The notes beneath the pieces were generated by a model, which saw only the letters and a program-made list of their open reading frames with translations, did not search any database and was not told the DNA's origin. DNA of 64,000 nt, taken from contig NZ_FOMW01000002.1 in assembly GCF_900112755.1 (NCBI RefSeq), positions 62,001 to 126,000 of the forward strand, written 5' to 3'. The stretch comes from Sulfitobacter brevis (lineage in GTDB: Bacteria; Pseudomonadota; Alphaproteobacteria; Rhodobacterales; Rhodobacteraceae). The translations under genes were made by a program, and so were the position numbers. Below, one piece after another: positions 51,955 to 60,408 of the stretch; the first letter of the stretch is position 1, and each line of letters opens with the position of its first letter.

Positions 51955-52548
51955 ATGCGCAGCACTGGAATGATACTCGCGGCCTTGGTTTTCGCCGCCC
52001 CTCTCGCCGCACAGGATTTGCGCGGACCGGACGCCTTCAACTCGATTGAGGAAAAGACCGAGCGGTCGAAAGCCCTGTTTAACGAGATGGCAAAAGTGAT
52101 CACCCATCCGCGTTGCATGAACTGCCATCCCGTTGGCAACCTGCCCACGCAAGGCGACGACATGCGGCCCCATAACCCGCCAGTTGTTCGCTGGGACGAA
52201 AGTGGTTTTGGCCCACCCGGCCTGCATTGCACGTCGTGCCACGGAGCCGAGAATGTCGAATTCGTCGGAAATGAGGGCAGTATCCCCGGTCATGAGCCGT
52301 GGCATCTGCCGCCCGTTAGCATGGGCTGGGTCGGTCTGACCGTCGGCGAGATTTGCGCCCAGCTAAAAGATCCTGAACGCAATGGCGATCGTACCCTCGC
52401 GGATATCCAAGAACACAACGCCACGGACGGGCTGGTCGGCTGGGCTTGGCATCCGGGCAAGGGGCGTACCCCCGCACCTGGATCGCAAGAAGTGTTCGGC
52501 GCGCTGACGAAATCCTGGATTGAGACCGGCGCAGCCTGCCCCGAATGA
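51955..52548 (+). CDS. Periplasmic dihaem c-type cytochrome
   Basis: A 197-residue protein with signal peptide MRSTGMILAALVFAAPLAAQ and two haem-binding motifs, RCMNCHP (about 59) and HCTSCHG (about 90). It starts two bases after the iorB stop, so it is almost certainly the electron acceptor that takes electrons from the 2Fe-2S subunit to the respiratory chain. Isoquinoline-oxidoreductase-type operons in other alphaproteobacteria carry a similar gene. A weak terminator follows. Confidence 0.85.
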   Translation: MRSTGMILAALVFAAPLAAQDLRGPDAFNSIEEKTERSKALFNEMAKVITHPRCMNCHPVGNLPTQGDDMRPHNPPVVRWDESGFGPPGLHCTSCHGAENVEFVGNEGSIPGHEPWHLPPVSMGWVGLTVGEICAQLKDPERNGDRTLADIQEHNATDGLVGWAWHPGKGRTPAPGSQEVFGALTKSWIETGAACPE

Positions 52549-52578
52549 GATAATCGCTTAAATAGTATTAATTTAATT

Positions 52579-52610
52579 GAATGTCCGCCTCGTCACCGAG
52601 GCGGGCATTC
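52579..52610 (+). terminator. Hairpin after the molybdenum hydroxylase operon
   Basis: GAATGTCCGCCTCG and CGAGGCGGGCATTC pair around TCAC with one mismatch; the following T run is weak. Confidence 0.55.
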
Positions 52611-53130
52611 TCATTCCCCAACTCTCTTTGACTTGCTACCTAGATCTCTGGATGACGATTGGGCCACCACTTTTTAGGCTCAATCAAAATGACTAGAATA
52701 TTGCGCCGGACCGACATCTATCAATCCACCTTGATGCTGGAGCCCGGAATGAAACGCATAGTGCTAAGTTGGGGTGTACCTCTGGCAGGAGCGCTCATTG
52801 CACTGATTTTCATTTTAGCTCCACGGAAGCTTGGACTTCGATAATCCCCCATATTTAACTGGGATCATTCATAGAACTTACGCGGCCATTTTCCGTGTCT
52901 GGGCGGGTGTGATGCCGCCGATGCTTATGTTCCGGCGGTCCACTGCTAAGTAGTGGTTCTCCTGCTATATTGCGTGGCGTGATCTTGCGCTTCCGCTAGG
53001 CTTTCAATGATGTATCAATTCAGCCACTCGTGCCGGACCGTGCGGTTGAACCTACCTACCAACATCACCACTCTGCGCTTCAACAAAATGTGTATTGCTG
53101 CACCTGCGAATTAGCGACATAGCCAGCAAT
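52611..53130. other. Intergenic region with IS relic
   Basis: About 520 bases. A short rightward frame at 52689-52844 (MTRILRRTDIYQSTLMLE, one hydrophobic helix near its end) lacks a ribosome site and is not supported. The rest is an IS3 transposase relic (listed) and the promoter region of the metal-efflux genes. Confidence 0.45.
52878..53050 (-). pseudogene. IS3-family transposase C-terminal relic
   Basis: The minus strand gives FNRTVRHEWLN, a stop, YIIESLAEAQDHATQY, then after a frameshift NISIGGITPAQTRKMAA and a stop codon. This is the end of an IS2/IS3-type OrfB (family pattern YNRTVRHEWL, EAQDHATQWL, NMGIGGITPAQ). Only about 57 codons remain, broken by a stop and a frameshift. Confidence 0.75.
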
Positions 53131-53472
53131 ATGTGGCTCAAACTACGCCTTTTCCTGATGACTTTGCTGGTCGGTGCAATCCTTGCACAGACGGGCACTT
53201 CCTTGGTGACTTCTGCCCAAGCGGCCACCATGGAAATGGCGCAGGCCGACGCAGCTTCGGATGTTGCGATGGACGATTGCGCTGATATCCCCGATTGCGA
53301 TGCTCCTTGCCATCTGTCGTCTCAATGTCGCGGTTCTGTGGGGCTGGTCGGCCCTGATTGGACACTGGTCCCGAGCCGCCTGCTGGCCGCCATGGCACCG
53401 CTGTCGTCCCCCGTTCTCGCGCAGACTGCGCAACGGTCGGGCAGTGATTTACAGAGACCTCCGGAAGCCTGA
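53131..53472 (+). CDS. Small exported Cys/Met-rich protein upstream of metal efflux genes
   Basis: A 113-residue protein with a signal peptide (MWLKLRLFLMTLLVGAILAQ, cleavage near AQA) followed by ATMEMAQADAASDVAMDDC, then CADIPDCDAPCHLSSQC. Five closely spaced Cys and nearby Met/Asp suggest metal binding in the periplasm. The position before a FixH-like protein and a CusBA-type pump supports a metal role. No named family recognised; the start at 53131 is chosen because it gives the signal peptide. Confidence 0.55.
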   Translation: MWLKLRLFLMTLLVGAILAQTGTSLVTSAQAATMEMAQADAASDVAMDDCADIPDCDAPCHLSSQCRGSVGLVGPDWTLVPSRLLAAMAPLSSPVLAQTAQRSGSDLQRPPEA

Positions 53473-53577
53473 CAGCTCAGGTGCTCCGCGCACCTTGATC
53501 CCCGCGTTTGCAGACCGCTCCCCACCGGGGCGATGTCGTGATCGCGCACAACACATCTCTAGAATATCAGGCCTGTC

Positions 53578-53976
53578 ATGCCCCATACCCTCTCGCGTTT
53601 CTGCGTGGCTTTCGTTGCCGCCAGCCTTTCGTCTGTTCGCGCCGTTCAGGCAGAAGCTACCGATTACGCCTTCGAGCTGATCGAAACCACTTACCCTGTC
53701 AGCGACCAAGCCGTGCTGACCCTGCGCCTGACCGACCAGCGCAACCAGCAGCCCGTTGAGGGCGCGATCATCTTTGCCACGCGCGTCGATATGGAACCCG
53801 ACGGCATGGCGATGATGGCCTCGCAGATCACAGCATTGCCTACTGAAACGGCGGGCCAATATCGCTTTGCCACCGATCTTTCGATGGAGGGCAACTGGCA
53901 GCTTTCAGTTGCCGCCAAAGTTCAGGGCGAGGCCGAGACGGTTCAGACCCGCATCGTTATCGAGGTGCAGGAATGA
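53578..53976 (+). CDS. FixH/YtkA-like periplasmic protein
   Basis: A 132-residue exported protein (MPHTLSRFCVAFVAASLSSV, cleavage near VQA) with an Ig-like beta fold of the FixH/YtkA type: FELIETTYPVSDQAVLTLRLTD, ATRVDMEPDGMAMM and GQYRFATDLSMEGNWQLSVAAKVQG. The DMEPDGMAMM segment is Met-rich and could bind copper. It overlaps the adaptor gene by 4 nt. Similar genes precede copper/silver RND pumps in other proteobacteria, fitting a metal-chaperone role. Confidence 0.75.
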   Translation: MPHTLSRFCVAFVAASLSSVRAVQAEATDYAFELIETTYPVSDQAVLTLRLTDQRNQQPVEGAIIFATRVDMEPDGMAMMASQITALPTETAGQYRFATDLSMEGNWQLSVAAKVQGEAETVQTRIVIEVQE

Positions 53977-55409
53977 GCGTGTTTGGCAAATTGGCCCTGA
54001 TCGGCATCGTCGGCGGCACGGCAGGATGGGTCGGCCTGTCGGCAGGCGGCAAGGGTTGGACACCCGCGAGGTTAAGCGGCGAAGCGCAGATGGTGTTCAC
54101 CGCCCTCCTTGGCCGGGACGCTGAGGCCATGCCAGCCCCGGCAGTCACAGCCACGGGGCCAGTGATCTATTACCGCCATCCTGACGGGCTTGCCGAATGG
54201 TCGGCGCAGCCCACACGAACACAGGACGGTCGCGACTTTACTGCGGTGCTGGCCAGCCAAGACGTCTCTTTCGATCCCGCAGCCGAAACCGCGACAGCCG
54301 CGCCCGAAGGCGAGCGCACAATCCTCTATTATCGCCATCCGATGGGTCTTCCAGACACCTCGCCAGTGCCAAAGCAGGACTCGATGAATATGGATTATCT
54401 ACCGGTCTATGCAGATGAGGCTACCGATGCGGGATCCGTCACTGTCTCGCCCGGAAAGCTGCAACGAACCGGGGTGCGCACCTCTCTTGCCGTGTCAGCG
54501 CCGATGGTAATGCCCGTGCGCGCGCCCGGCATTGTCGAGCTGGATGAGCGCAAGATCAGCGTTATTTCCCTGCGCGCCGATGCCTTTGTCGAACAGGTTG
54601 AGGATGTGACGATCGGCACGACTGTCACTGCTGGCGCACCGTTGGCAATGCTCTACTCACCAGAAATTGCAGCCGCTGCAGCGCTTTATGTCTCGGACCT
54701 GCGCGGCGGCGCAGGACGCGCCAAGGGCAGCCGCCAGAGGCTGGCAAACCTTGGGGTGCCGTCATCGGTGATTGACGCAATTAGCGCCGATCAAAGCCCG
54801 CCGGTGAATACCCCGCTGATCGCGCCGCTCACTGGCGTAGTGATGGAGCGGATGGCCGTGCAAGGTATGATGTCATCCGCCGGCGCGCCGTTGTTTCGCA
54901 TTGCCGATACCTCGGTGGTCTGGGTGATGGCCGAGGTGCCTGAATCCGCGCTTGCAGGATTGAACCGCGGCACGCCCGCGACAATCACCTTCTCCGCCCT
55001 GCCCGCCGAGACCTTCCAGGGCGCCATAAACGAGATCTACCCCGCTGTGGATATGCAAACCAGAACCGCGCGCGTGCGGATTGAGCTGCCCAATCAAGAC
55101 GGGCGTTTGCTGGTCAATATGTTCGCCGAAGTCGAGCTTTCAGCCGGCGATGCGGCCCCTGTTGTGCAGGTCCCACAAACCGCCGTGATCGATACAGGTG
55201 ACCGTCAGGTGGTGATCCGCGACATGGGCGACGGCAAATTCGCGCCTCAGGACGTGGTGATCGGACGACAAGGCAACGGCATGGTCGAAATCCGCGAAGG
55301 CATCGCGAGCGGCGATAGCATTGTTACCACCTCGACCTTCCTGATCGACGCCGAAAGCAACCTTAATGCAGCCCTCGCGGCCCTGGTCGCACCAGAGGCC
55401 GCAGAATGA
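53973..55409 (+). CDS. cusB: RND periplasmic adaptor, CusB/CzcB type
   Basis: A 478-residue membrane-fusion protein with an N-terminal membrane anchor (about 5-25). Two short YYRHP modules follow (VIYYRHPDGLAEW and ILYYRHPMGLPDTSPVPKQDSMNMDYLPVY); these resemble heavy-metal-binding modules but lack Cys, using His and Met instead. The usual adaptor parts come next: GIVELDERKISVISLRADAFVEQV, hairpin and lipoyl-like GTTVTAGAPLAMLYSPEI, and beta-barrel IADTSVVWVMAEVPESAL. Start and stop overlap the neighbouring genes by ATGA. No outer-membrane channel gene is present. Confidence 0.87.
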   Translation: MSVFGKLALIGIVGGTAGWVGLSAGGKGWTPARLSGEAQMVFTALLGRDAEAMPAPAVTATGPVIYYRHPDGLAEWSAQPTRTQDGRDFTAVLASQDVSFDPAAETATAAPEGERTILYYRHPMGLPDTSPVPKQDSMNMDYLPVYADEATDAGSVTVSPGKLQRTGVRTSLAVSAPMVMPVRAPGIVELDERKISVISLRADAFVEQVEDVTIGTTVTAGAPLAMLYSPEIAAAAALYVSDLRGGAGRAKGSRQRLANLGVPSSVIDAISADQSPPVNTPLIAPLTGVVMERMAVQGMMSSAGAPLFRIADTSVVWVMAEVPESALAGLNRGTPATITFSALPAETFQGAINEIYPAVDMQTRTARVRIELPNQDGRLLVNMFAEVELSAGDAAPVVQVPQTAVIDTGDRQVVIRDMGDGKFAPQDVVIGRQGNGMVEIREGIASGDSIVTTSTFLIDAESNLNAALAALVAPEAAE

Positions 55410-58400
55410 TCGGCCGGATCATCACATGGTCGGCCCGCAACCTGATGCTGGTGTTTTTTGCTACGGCGATGATCGTCGGCGCGGGCATCTGGTCGCTGCG
55501 CAGCCTGCCGATTGATGCCATTCCCGATCTGTCGGATGTGCAGGTCATTGTGCTGACCAACTATCCTGGACAGGCGCCGCAAGTGGTCGAGGATCAAGTG
55601 ACTTATCCGCTCACTTCCGCGATGCTCACGGTGCCGCGATCAAGGGTGGTGCGGGGCTTTTCTTTCTTTGGCATTTCCTTTGTTTACATCATCTTCGAGG
55701 ATGGTGTTGATCCATACTGGGCTCGTTCGCGGGTGCTGGAATATCTCAACGCCGCCGCCGCCAATCTGCCTGCGGGCGTTACCCCTGCGCTTGGGCCTGA
55801 TGCCACCGGCGTAGGCTGGGTCTATCAATATGCGATCACCGGCGAAAACCTGTCGCTGGCCGAGTTGCGCACCCTGCAAGATTGGGTTGTGCGATTTGGT
55901 GTCAGCCGCGCCGAGGGCGTGTCAGAGGTCGCCAGTGTCGGCGGGTTCGTTAAACAATATTCGGTCACGGTCGATCCGGTCCGCATGCGGGCCCAAGGCA
56001 TCACGCTGACCGACATTGGTGACGCGATCGCCTCCAGCAACATGGATACCGGCGGGCGCACTGTAGAGCTTTCGGAGTTCGAATTTATGGTGCGCGGACG
56101 CGGCTATTTGTCTGGGACCGAAGACATCGGCAATATCACGTTGCGCAGTGTTTCTGGCGTGCCGATCCTGCTGAGCGATGTCGCACGCGTCGAGATTGTC
56201 CCTGATGAGCGGCGCGGCATTGCCGAGTTGAACGGTGACGGCGAGGTTGCCAGCGGCATCGTGTTGCAACGGGTTGGAGCCAACGCGCTTGATGTTATTG
56301 AAAATGCCAAATCCGAACTAGACGTGATCGCCCAGAGCCTGCCTGAAGGGGCTGAAATTGTGCCGGTCTATGACCGTTCGAATCTGATCCTGTCAGCGAT
56401 CAAAACGCTCAAAACTACCCTGCTGGAAGAAAGCCTTGTGGTGGCGGCGGTGACGATCGTGTTTTTGCTGCATTTCCGTTCGGCGCTGGTGGCAATTGTG
56501 ATGTTACCGGTGGGCTTGCTGATGGCCTTTACCGCGATGAAAGCGCTGGGGATCGGGGCCAATATCATGAGCCTTGGCGGCATCGCCATCGCCATCGGGG
56601 CGATGATTGACGCGGCTATCGTGATGATTGAAAACGCGCACAAACATCTTGAACGCGCCGCCCCTGACAAGCCTCGCGTCGAGGTGTTGATCGAGGCGGC
56701 GACCGAAGTCGGGCCAGCGTTGTTCTTCAGCCTGCTGATCATCACCGTGTCGTTCCTGCCAATCTTCTCTCTAGAAGGTCAGGAAGGCCGGATGTTCGGC
56801 CCGCTAGCCTATACCAAAACCTTTTCGATGGCTGCAGCGGCATTTTTGTCGGTCACGCTGGTGCCTGCGCTGATGGTCGTCTTTGTGCGCGGGCGGATTA
56901 TTCCCGAGCATAAGAATCCGGTGAACCGATTTTTAATAGCCGTCTATAGGCCGGTTATCACAGGGGTGCTGAAGGCCAAGACCCTGACAATCGTCGTGGC
57001 GCTGGCGGCCCTCGTGGTCACCATTTGGCCCGCGCGGCAGTTGGGGTCGGAATTTATGCCGACCCTGAACGAGGGCACCTTGATGTATATGCCCACCACC
57101 CTGCCCGGCCTGTCGGTCACCAAGGCAGCAGAATTGATGCAAACCCAAGACCGGATCATCAAATCCTTCCCCGAAGTGTTGACGGTATTCGGCAAAGCAG
57201 GCCGCGCCCTGACGGCAACAGACCCCGCCCCGACCGAGATGTTCGAGACCATCATCCAACTCCGCCCTGAAGAGGAATGGCGCCTCGGCGTCACGACCGA
57301 AAGCCTGCGACAGGAGATGGATGCAGCCCTGCAATTCCCCGGTGTCTCCAACGCCTGGACCATGCCGATCCGGGCCCGCATCGACATGCTGTCGACCGGT
57401 ATCCGCACGCCGGTGGGGATCAAGGTTTATGGCAATAGCCTCACCGAGATGGAAAAAGTCGCCCGCGAGGTCGAATCCGTGGTCCGAACCATTCCTGGTA
57501 CCACCAGCGCCTATGCGGAGCGGGTGATTGGTGGTTATTACCTCGATATTACCCCCAACCGCGCGGCTTTGGGCCGTTACGGCCTATCGGTTCAGGATGT
57601 GCAGGAGGTGATCGGCATGGCGCTGGGGGCCAAGGCGATCACCCAGACCGTAGAAGGGCGCGAACGCTACAACGTGGCGGTGCGCTACCCTGCTGCCCTA
57701 CGCTCGGACCCCGAAGCAATCGGGCGCGAGGTGCAGGTCGCCTTGCCCGGTGGCGGCACCATCCCACTAGGCGACGTGGCCACGATTGAACGCACCCGCG
57801 GAGCCACGTCGATCCGTACCGAGAACGGGCAATTGGCCGTCTATATCTTCGTTGATATCGCGGGACGCGATCTGGGCGGCTATGTGGCCGAAGCGCAGGC
57901 AGCCGTAGCGGCGTCCGTCACCCTGCCGCAAGGCTATTCGCTGGGATGGAGCGGCCAGTTCGAGTATCTGGAACGCGCCAAAAAGCGGCTTGCCGTCGTG
58001 GTGCCGTTAACCTTGGCGTTGATATTTCTGTTGCTTTTTTTGAACTTCCGCCGCCTGACCGAGACCTTGATCGTTATGCTGTCACTGCCATTCGCCCTTG
58101 TCGGGGGGATCTGGCTGATGTGGTTCATGGGGTTCAACATGTCCGTCGCAGTCGCCGTAGGGTTCATCGCGCTTGCGGGCGTCGCGGCAGAAACGGGCGT
58201 GATCATGCTGATCTATCTCGACCACGCGCTGACCGAAGCCAAAGACCGCGCCGCAGGCCGCCCCCTCACGCGAGAGGAACTTTATGCCGCGATCATGGTC
58301 GGCGCCGTTGACCGTGTGCGTCCCAAGATGATGACTGTCGTGGCGATCATGGCCGGGCTGATGCCGATCCTCTGGGCGCATGGCACGGGATCCGAAATCA

Positions 58401-58555
58401 TGCAGCGCATCGCCGTGCCGATGATTGGCGGGATGGTGTCGTCCACCTTGCTGACGCTGATCGTGATCCCTGCGGTTTACGGGGTCATCAAGGGTTGGGG
58501 TCTGGAAAGTGCGGAACAGCCCCAATCCTTTGTCGGCGGGCAGCCTGCTGAATAA
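55406..58555 (+). CDS. cusA: Heavy-metal RND efflux pump, CusA/CzcA family
   Basis: A 1,049-residue inner-membrane proton-driven pump. Twelve TM helices in the RND pattern and two large periplasmic loops are evident; IDAIPDLSDVQVIVLTNYPGQ and GAMIDAAIVMIENAHKHLE are signatures of the heavy-metal subfamily. LNFRRLTETLIVMLSLPFALVGG marks the second half. The neighbourhood (Cys-rich exported protein, FixH-like protein, His/Met adaptor) points to copper or silver rather than cobalt/zinc, but specificity is inference. Last gene of the operon. Confidence 0.92.
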   Translation: MIGRIITWSARNLMLVFFATAMIVGAGIWSLRSLPIDAIPDLSDVQVIVLTNYPGQAPQVVEDQVTYPLTSAMLTVPRSRVVRGFSFFGISFVYIIFEDGVDPYWARSRVLEYLNAAAANLPAGVTPALGPDATGVGWVYQYAITGENLSLAELRTLQDWVVRFGVSRAEGVSEVASVGGFVKQYSVTVDPVRMRAQGITLTDIGDAIASSNMDTGGRTVELSEFEFMVRGRGYLSGTEDIGNITLRSVSGVPILLSDVARVEIVPDERRGIAELNGDGEVASGIVLQRVGANALDVIENAKSELDVIAQSLPEGAEIVPVYDRSNLILSAIKTLKTTLLEESLVVAAVTIVFLLHFRSALVAIVMLPVGLLMAFTAMKALGIGANIMSLGGIAIAIGAMIDAAIVMIENAHKHLERAAPDKPRVEVLIEAATEVGPALFFSLLIITVSFLPIFSLEGQEGRMFGPLAYTKTFSMAAAAFLSVTLVPALMVVFVRGRIIPEHKNPVNRFLIAVYRPVITGVLKAKTLTIVVALAALVVTIWPARQLGSEFMPTLNEGTLMYMPTTLPGLSVTKAAELMQTQDRIIKSFPEVLTVFGKAGRALTATDPAPTEMFETIIQLRPEEEWRLGVTTESLRQEMDAALQFPGVSNAWTMPIRARIDMLSTGIRTPVGIKVYGNSLTEMEKVAREVESVVRTIPGTTSAYAERVIGGYYLDITPNRAALGRYGLSVQDVQEVIGMALGAKAITQTVEGRERYNVAVRYPAALRSDPEAIGREVQVALPGGGTIPLGDVATIERTRGATSIRTENGQLAVYIFVDIAGRDLGGYVAEAQAAVAASVTLPQGYSLGWSGQFEYLERAKKRLAVVVPLTLALIFLLLFLNFRRLTETLIVMLSLPFALVGGIWLMWFMGFNMSVAVAVGFIALAGVAAETGVIMLIYLDHALTEAKDRAAGRPLTREELYAAIMVGAVDRVRPKMMTVVAIMAGLMPILWAHGTGSEIMQRIAVPMIGGMVSSTLLTLIVIPAVYGVIKGWGLESAEQPQSFVGGQPAE

Positions 58556-58578
58556 AGGACGTTGTCGCCCTCGTCAGA

Positions 58579-59472
58579 TCAGGCGGTGAGTATTTTGCGT
58601 CTGCGCACGCTGATCATCAGGCCGATGGTCAGCAAGACCAGTGCTGAAATGCTGAGAATGCTAAGGCTTTCGCCCAGCAGCAGCGCGCCCAAGATCGCGC
58701 CGCCACCCGGTACTGCCGCCAGAATGAAGGAAGTATTGCCGTTGCCGATCGTCCGTGAGGCATGGGCGATGAAAAGCAGGCCGATCAGGTTCGGCACGAA
58801 GCCTTGGTATATCATCTGCAGCATCAGCGCGCCTGTTGGCGCATCCGCGATGCCCGAAGGCAGCCAAAGCGCCCAGATCGGAAGATAAAGTACCGCGTTC
58901 ACAACGGTCCCGCAGAAAATGATCTGCATTGCGCCGAGCTGCCAACGCTCTGACAAAATCACATAGGAGGAGAAAAACAGCGCCCCGATTGTGAAAAATA
59001 TATCGCCGATCCACGCCCCCTCGGCGCTGGTCACACTCGCATCATAGGCCAGTACCACAGCCGAGAAGAGCACCAGCGCCGCACCCACCATCTGCCGCGA
59101 GCTTGGCAGCGTACGCATCAGAAAGACGCCGAAAATAATGCTGATCAGCGGCAACAGGCCGTTCATGAATATCCCGCCATGAGCAGCGGGCGCATAGACG
59201 AAACCGGAAAACACCGTCAGGATATAGACCGGACCAAGAATGAACGAAATTACGGCGATTTGGAACAGGCGCAGCCCGCGCCACGGTTTGTAATAGAGGC
59301 AAAGCGGCACCGCCACCAAAGCTGCCAGACCATAGCGGAACGCCGCCAGATCATAGATCGTCAGCCCGCTGTCTTGTGCGATGCGGCTTACAATCAGCCA
59401 GAACGACCAGACGAACACGATGCTCCAGGCAGCCGCAAAGCCCGAAAGGTTGGAAGGCGGAGTAAGGGGCAT
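58579..59472 (-). CDS. EamA/DMT-family exporter
   Basis: A 297-residue inner-membrane protein with about ten hydrophobic helices in two EamA repeats (AWSIVFVWSFWLIVSRIAQDSGLT near the start; MIYQGFVPNLIGLLFIAHASRTIG and LLLGESLSILSISALVLLTIGL in the second). The drug/metabolite transporter family exports small molecules; the substrate cannot be told. The ATG at 59472 (MPLTPPSNLSGFAAAW) is preferred; a longer frame would add 43 residues without hydrophobic character. Convergent with cusA. Confidence 0.85.
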   Translation of the reverse strand: MPLTPPSNLSGFAAAWSIVFVWSFWLIVSRIAQDSGLTIYDLAAFRYGLAALVAVPLCLYYKPWRGLRLFQIAVISFILGPVYILTVFSGFVYAPAAHGGIFMNGLLPLISIIFGVFLMRTLPSSRQMVGAALVLFSAVVLAYDASVTSAEGAWIGDIFFTIGALFFSSYVILSERWQLGAMQIIFCGTVVNAVLYLPIWALWLPSGIADAPTGALMLQMIYQGFVPNLIGLLFIAHASRTIGNGNTSFILAAVPGGGAILGALLLGESLSILSISALVLLTIGLMISVRRRKILTA

Positions 59473-59605
59473 CTCAGGCAACGCTCGATATCTGATTGCG
59501 GGAGGTTTCCCGCGCCACAGCTTTAGGTTCAACCTTGGATAGAGGCAAGCCGGCCTTCGCCGCATTCTCTTTTCCGCAGATGCTTTGCCTGCGGGACGCA
59601 ATCAC

Positions 59606-60151
59606 CTAGGAAGCGTCCTTCCATTTGACCGGTGTAATGTAGACGATGCTATCATCAACGCTGACCATAACCTCGCCGTCCTGGATGTTCACTTGCAACT
59701 TCATCGAGCGGCTTGCCAGCTTCTGCAAATCGCGGGTATCGTCCTCCAAGAGGTTGATAACCTTCAAATTGTCAAAACGCGCGGTGCTGTTTTTGATCTT
59801 TTCCCACCACATCTCGGCCGTCCTGCCACCGTAGGAATAGACAATAACCTTGTCGGCTTTACCGCAGGATTGGCGCACAACCTTTTCGCTCGGCAGACCT
59901 AGCGCCACCCAGAGCTCCAGCTCGTCACTCAGGCTTTTCTGCCAGATATCCGGCTCGTCATCGGTGGAAAGTCCTTTGGTCAGTTCCAATTGCTCATGCG
60001 CATTTAGCGCAAAAGCAAGAAGGCGCACCATCAACCGCTCATCCGTCTCCGACGGATGTTTCGCGACGGTCAGCTTGTGGGTCTCATAGTAGTGACGATC
60101 CATGTCGGAAACGGAAAGTTCAACTTTATAAATAGTGGCTTTCTGCGCCAT
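59606..60151 (-). CDS. yaeQ: YaeQ family protein
   Basis: A 181-residue YaeQ protein: MAQKATIYKVELSVSDMDRHYYETHKLTVAKHPSETDERLMVRLLAFAL is the family N-terminus, and RFDNLKVINLLEDD and RSMKLQVNIQDGEVMVS complete it. The fold resembles PD-(D/E)xK nucleases, but no clear biochemical role is established. Free-standing between the exporter and the secretion genes. Confidence 0.9.
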   Translation of the reverse strand: MAQKATIYKVELSVSDMDRHYYETHKLTVAKHPSETDERLMVRLLAFALNAHEQLELTKGLSTDDEPDIWQKSLSDELELWVALGLPSEKVVRQSCGKADKVIVYSYGGRTAEMWWEKIKNSTARFDNLKVINLLEDDTRDLQKLASRSMKLQVNIQDGEVMVSVDDSIVYITPVKWKDAS

Positions 60152-60408
60152 GGTTTGTCCTAGAATGAGAAAGATAGGGATGCCTAGTGCGTCTGCTGCC
60201 TATGTGAAAGCTGATAAAGGGATGCTCCCGCATAAATCCGGCCCCGTAAGCCGAGCGGGATCGCATGCATTGGCAAGCAGCCTTGGCGTCTCCCACCCCA
60301 AAAACCACTGAATTTAAGGATGCGGGTATGCCGCAACTCGGGATACGCGCCCGACCTTAAACCATCGCCCTTCGGTCAAACCAGCGCATGACCTTTGGAA
60401 ACACAGGC

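Noticed and set aside
52689..52844. Small rightward ORF with one hydrophobic helix
   Set aside because: No ribosome site and no family resemblance; it sits in a gap with IS debris.
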